Shown here: positions 6,520 through 6,576 of the stretch, piece after piece
How the letters are laid out: each line of letters begins with the position of its first letter
Position numbering within the stretch: position 1 is the stretch's first letter
Notes under the pieces: model-generated
Seen by the model: only the letters and a program-made list of their open reading frames with translations
Told to the model about the DNA's origin: nothing
The model's database searches: none
Assembly: GCA_903959715.1 (NCBI GenBank)
Contig: CAJBXX010000229.1
Span: forward strand, 1 to 6,576
DNA from: an uncultured Alphaproteobacteria bacterium
GTDB taxonomy: Bacteria; Pseudomonadota; Alphaproteobacteria; Rickettsiales; UBA1997
DNA: 6,576 nucleotides
Reading direction: 5' to 3'
Position numbers and translations under genes: made by a program

Positions 6520-6576
6520 AATTTGTGAATCACATTGGTGACCACTCCCCAAATCACATTATCGTTGAAATCGTGA
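6516..6576 (-). CDS. umuD: 3' end of UmuD, Pol V accessory subunit (5' part outside window)
   Basis: The last 19 codons, HDFNDNVIWGVVTNVIHKL and a TGA stop, are readable at the right edge in a frame distinct from umuC. They match the UmuD C-terminus, which in E. coli has GVVTHVI near its end. UmuD is a LexA-like protein that cuts itself when RecA is activated; the Ser/Lys dyad and the cleavage site lie outside the window. The stop overlaps the umuC start by 4 bases (ATGA), the classic arrangement for translational coupling. Any LexA box controlling the pair would be further to the right. Confidence 0.8.
   Translation of the reverse strand, partial: HDFNDNVIWGVVTNVIHKL

Noticed and set aside
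6520..6552. Upstream umuC start adding 11 residues (MGSGHQCDSQI)
   Set aside because: These codons overlap the umuD coding region in another frame, and the ATG at 6519 gives the standard ATGA overlap.

Overview
The window comes from an AT-rich bacterial genome that uses the standard code: TGA ends umuD, and Trp is read from TGG in umuC and the pilin-like gene. The proteins look proteobacterial. The large carbamoyl-phosphate synthetase (CarB) half follows E. coli numbering residue for residue at every catalytic position I checked, and umuC/umuD are of the proteobacterial Pol V type. The low GC, A-rich leaders without Shine-Dalgarno motifs and a lone LamG-type pilin make me favour an AT-rich alphaproteobacterium, perhaps Rickettsiales-like. 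That placement is inference from style, not from a phylogeny.

Layout. At 1-222 is the 3' end of a very AT-rich gene, tentatively nusB-like. A well-formed sigma70-type promoter at 249-277 then leads into a tight plus-strand cluster: the N-terminal half of carB (304-1953), lysA (1961-3223) and rimM (3229-3765), with gaps of 7 and 5 bases. From 3766 to 4116 there is no gene. This stretch holds a 210-bp element bounded by near-identical 43-bp GC-rich inverted repeats (3788-3997) and then an AT-rich dyad that could terminate transcription from both sides (4028-4096). On the minus strand follow a prepilin-like protein carrying a LamG-type domain (4117-5031), a 159-bp spacer with three evenly spaced ATGTAA/TTACAT half-sites, umuC (5191-6519), and the last 19 codons of umuD, which overlaps umuC by 4 bases and runs off the right edge.

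How the genes relate. The plus-strand cluster joins three unrelated housekeeping steps: carbamoyl phosphate for pyrimidines and arginine, the last step of lysine synthesis, and 30S subunit maturation. Spacing suggests one transcript, not one pathway. The minus-strand side pairs an error-prone Pol V operon with a probable surface or pilus-tip adhesin, again with no obvious functional link. The two groups converge on the repeat/terminator region.

I see no defence system, CRISPR array, tRNA or rRNA. The points most worth following are the clean split of CarB at its domain boundary, the loss of the conserved Glu of the EPGR motif in LysA, the LamG pilin with Ala before the cleavage site, and the inverted-repeat element.
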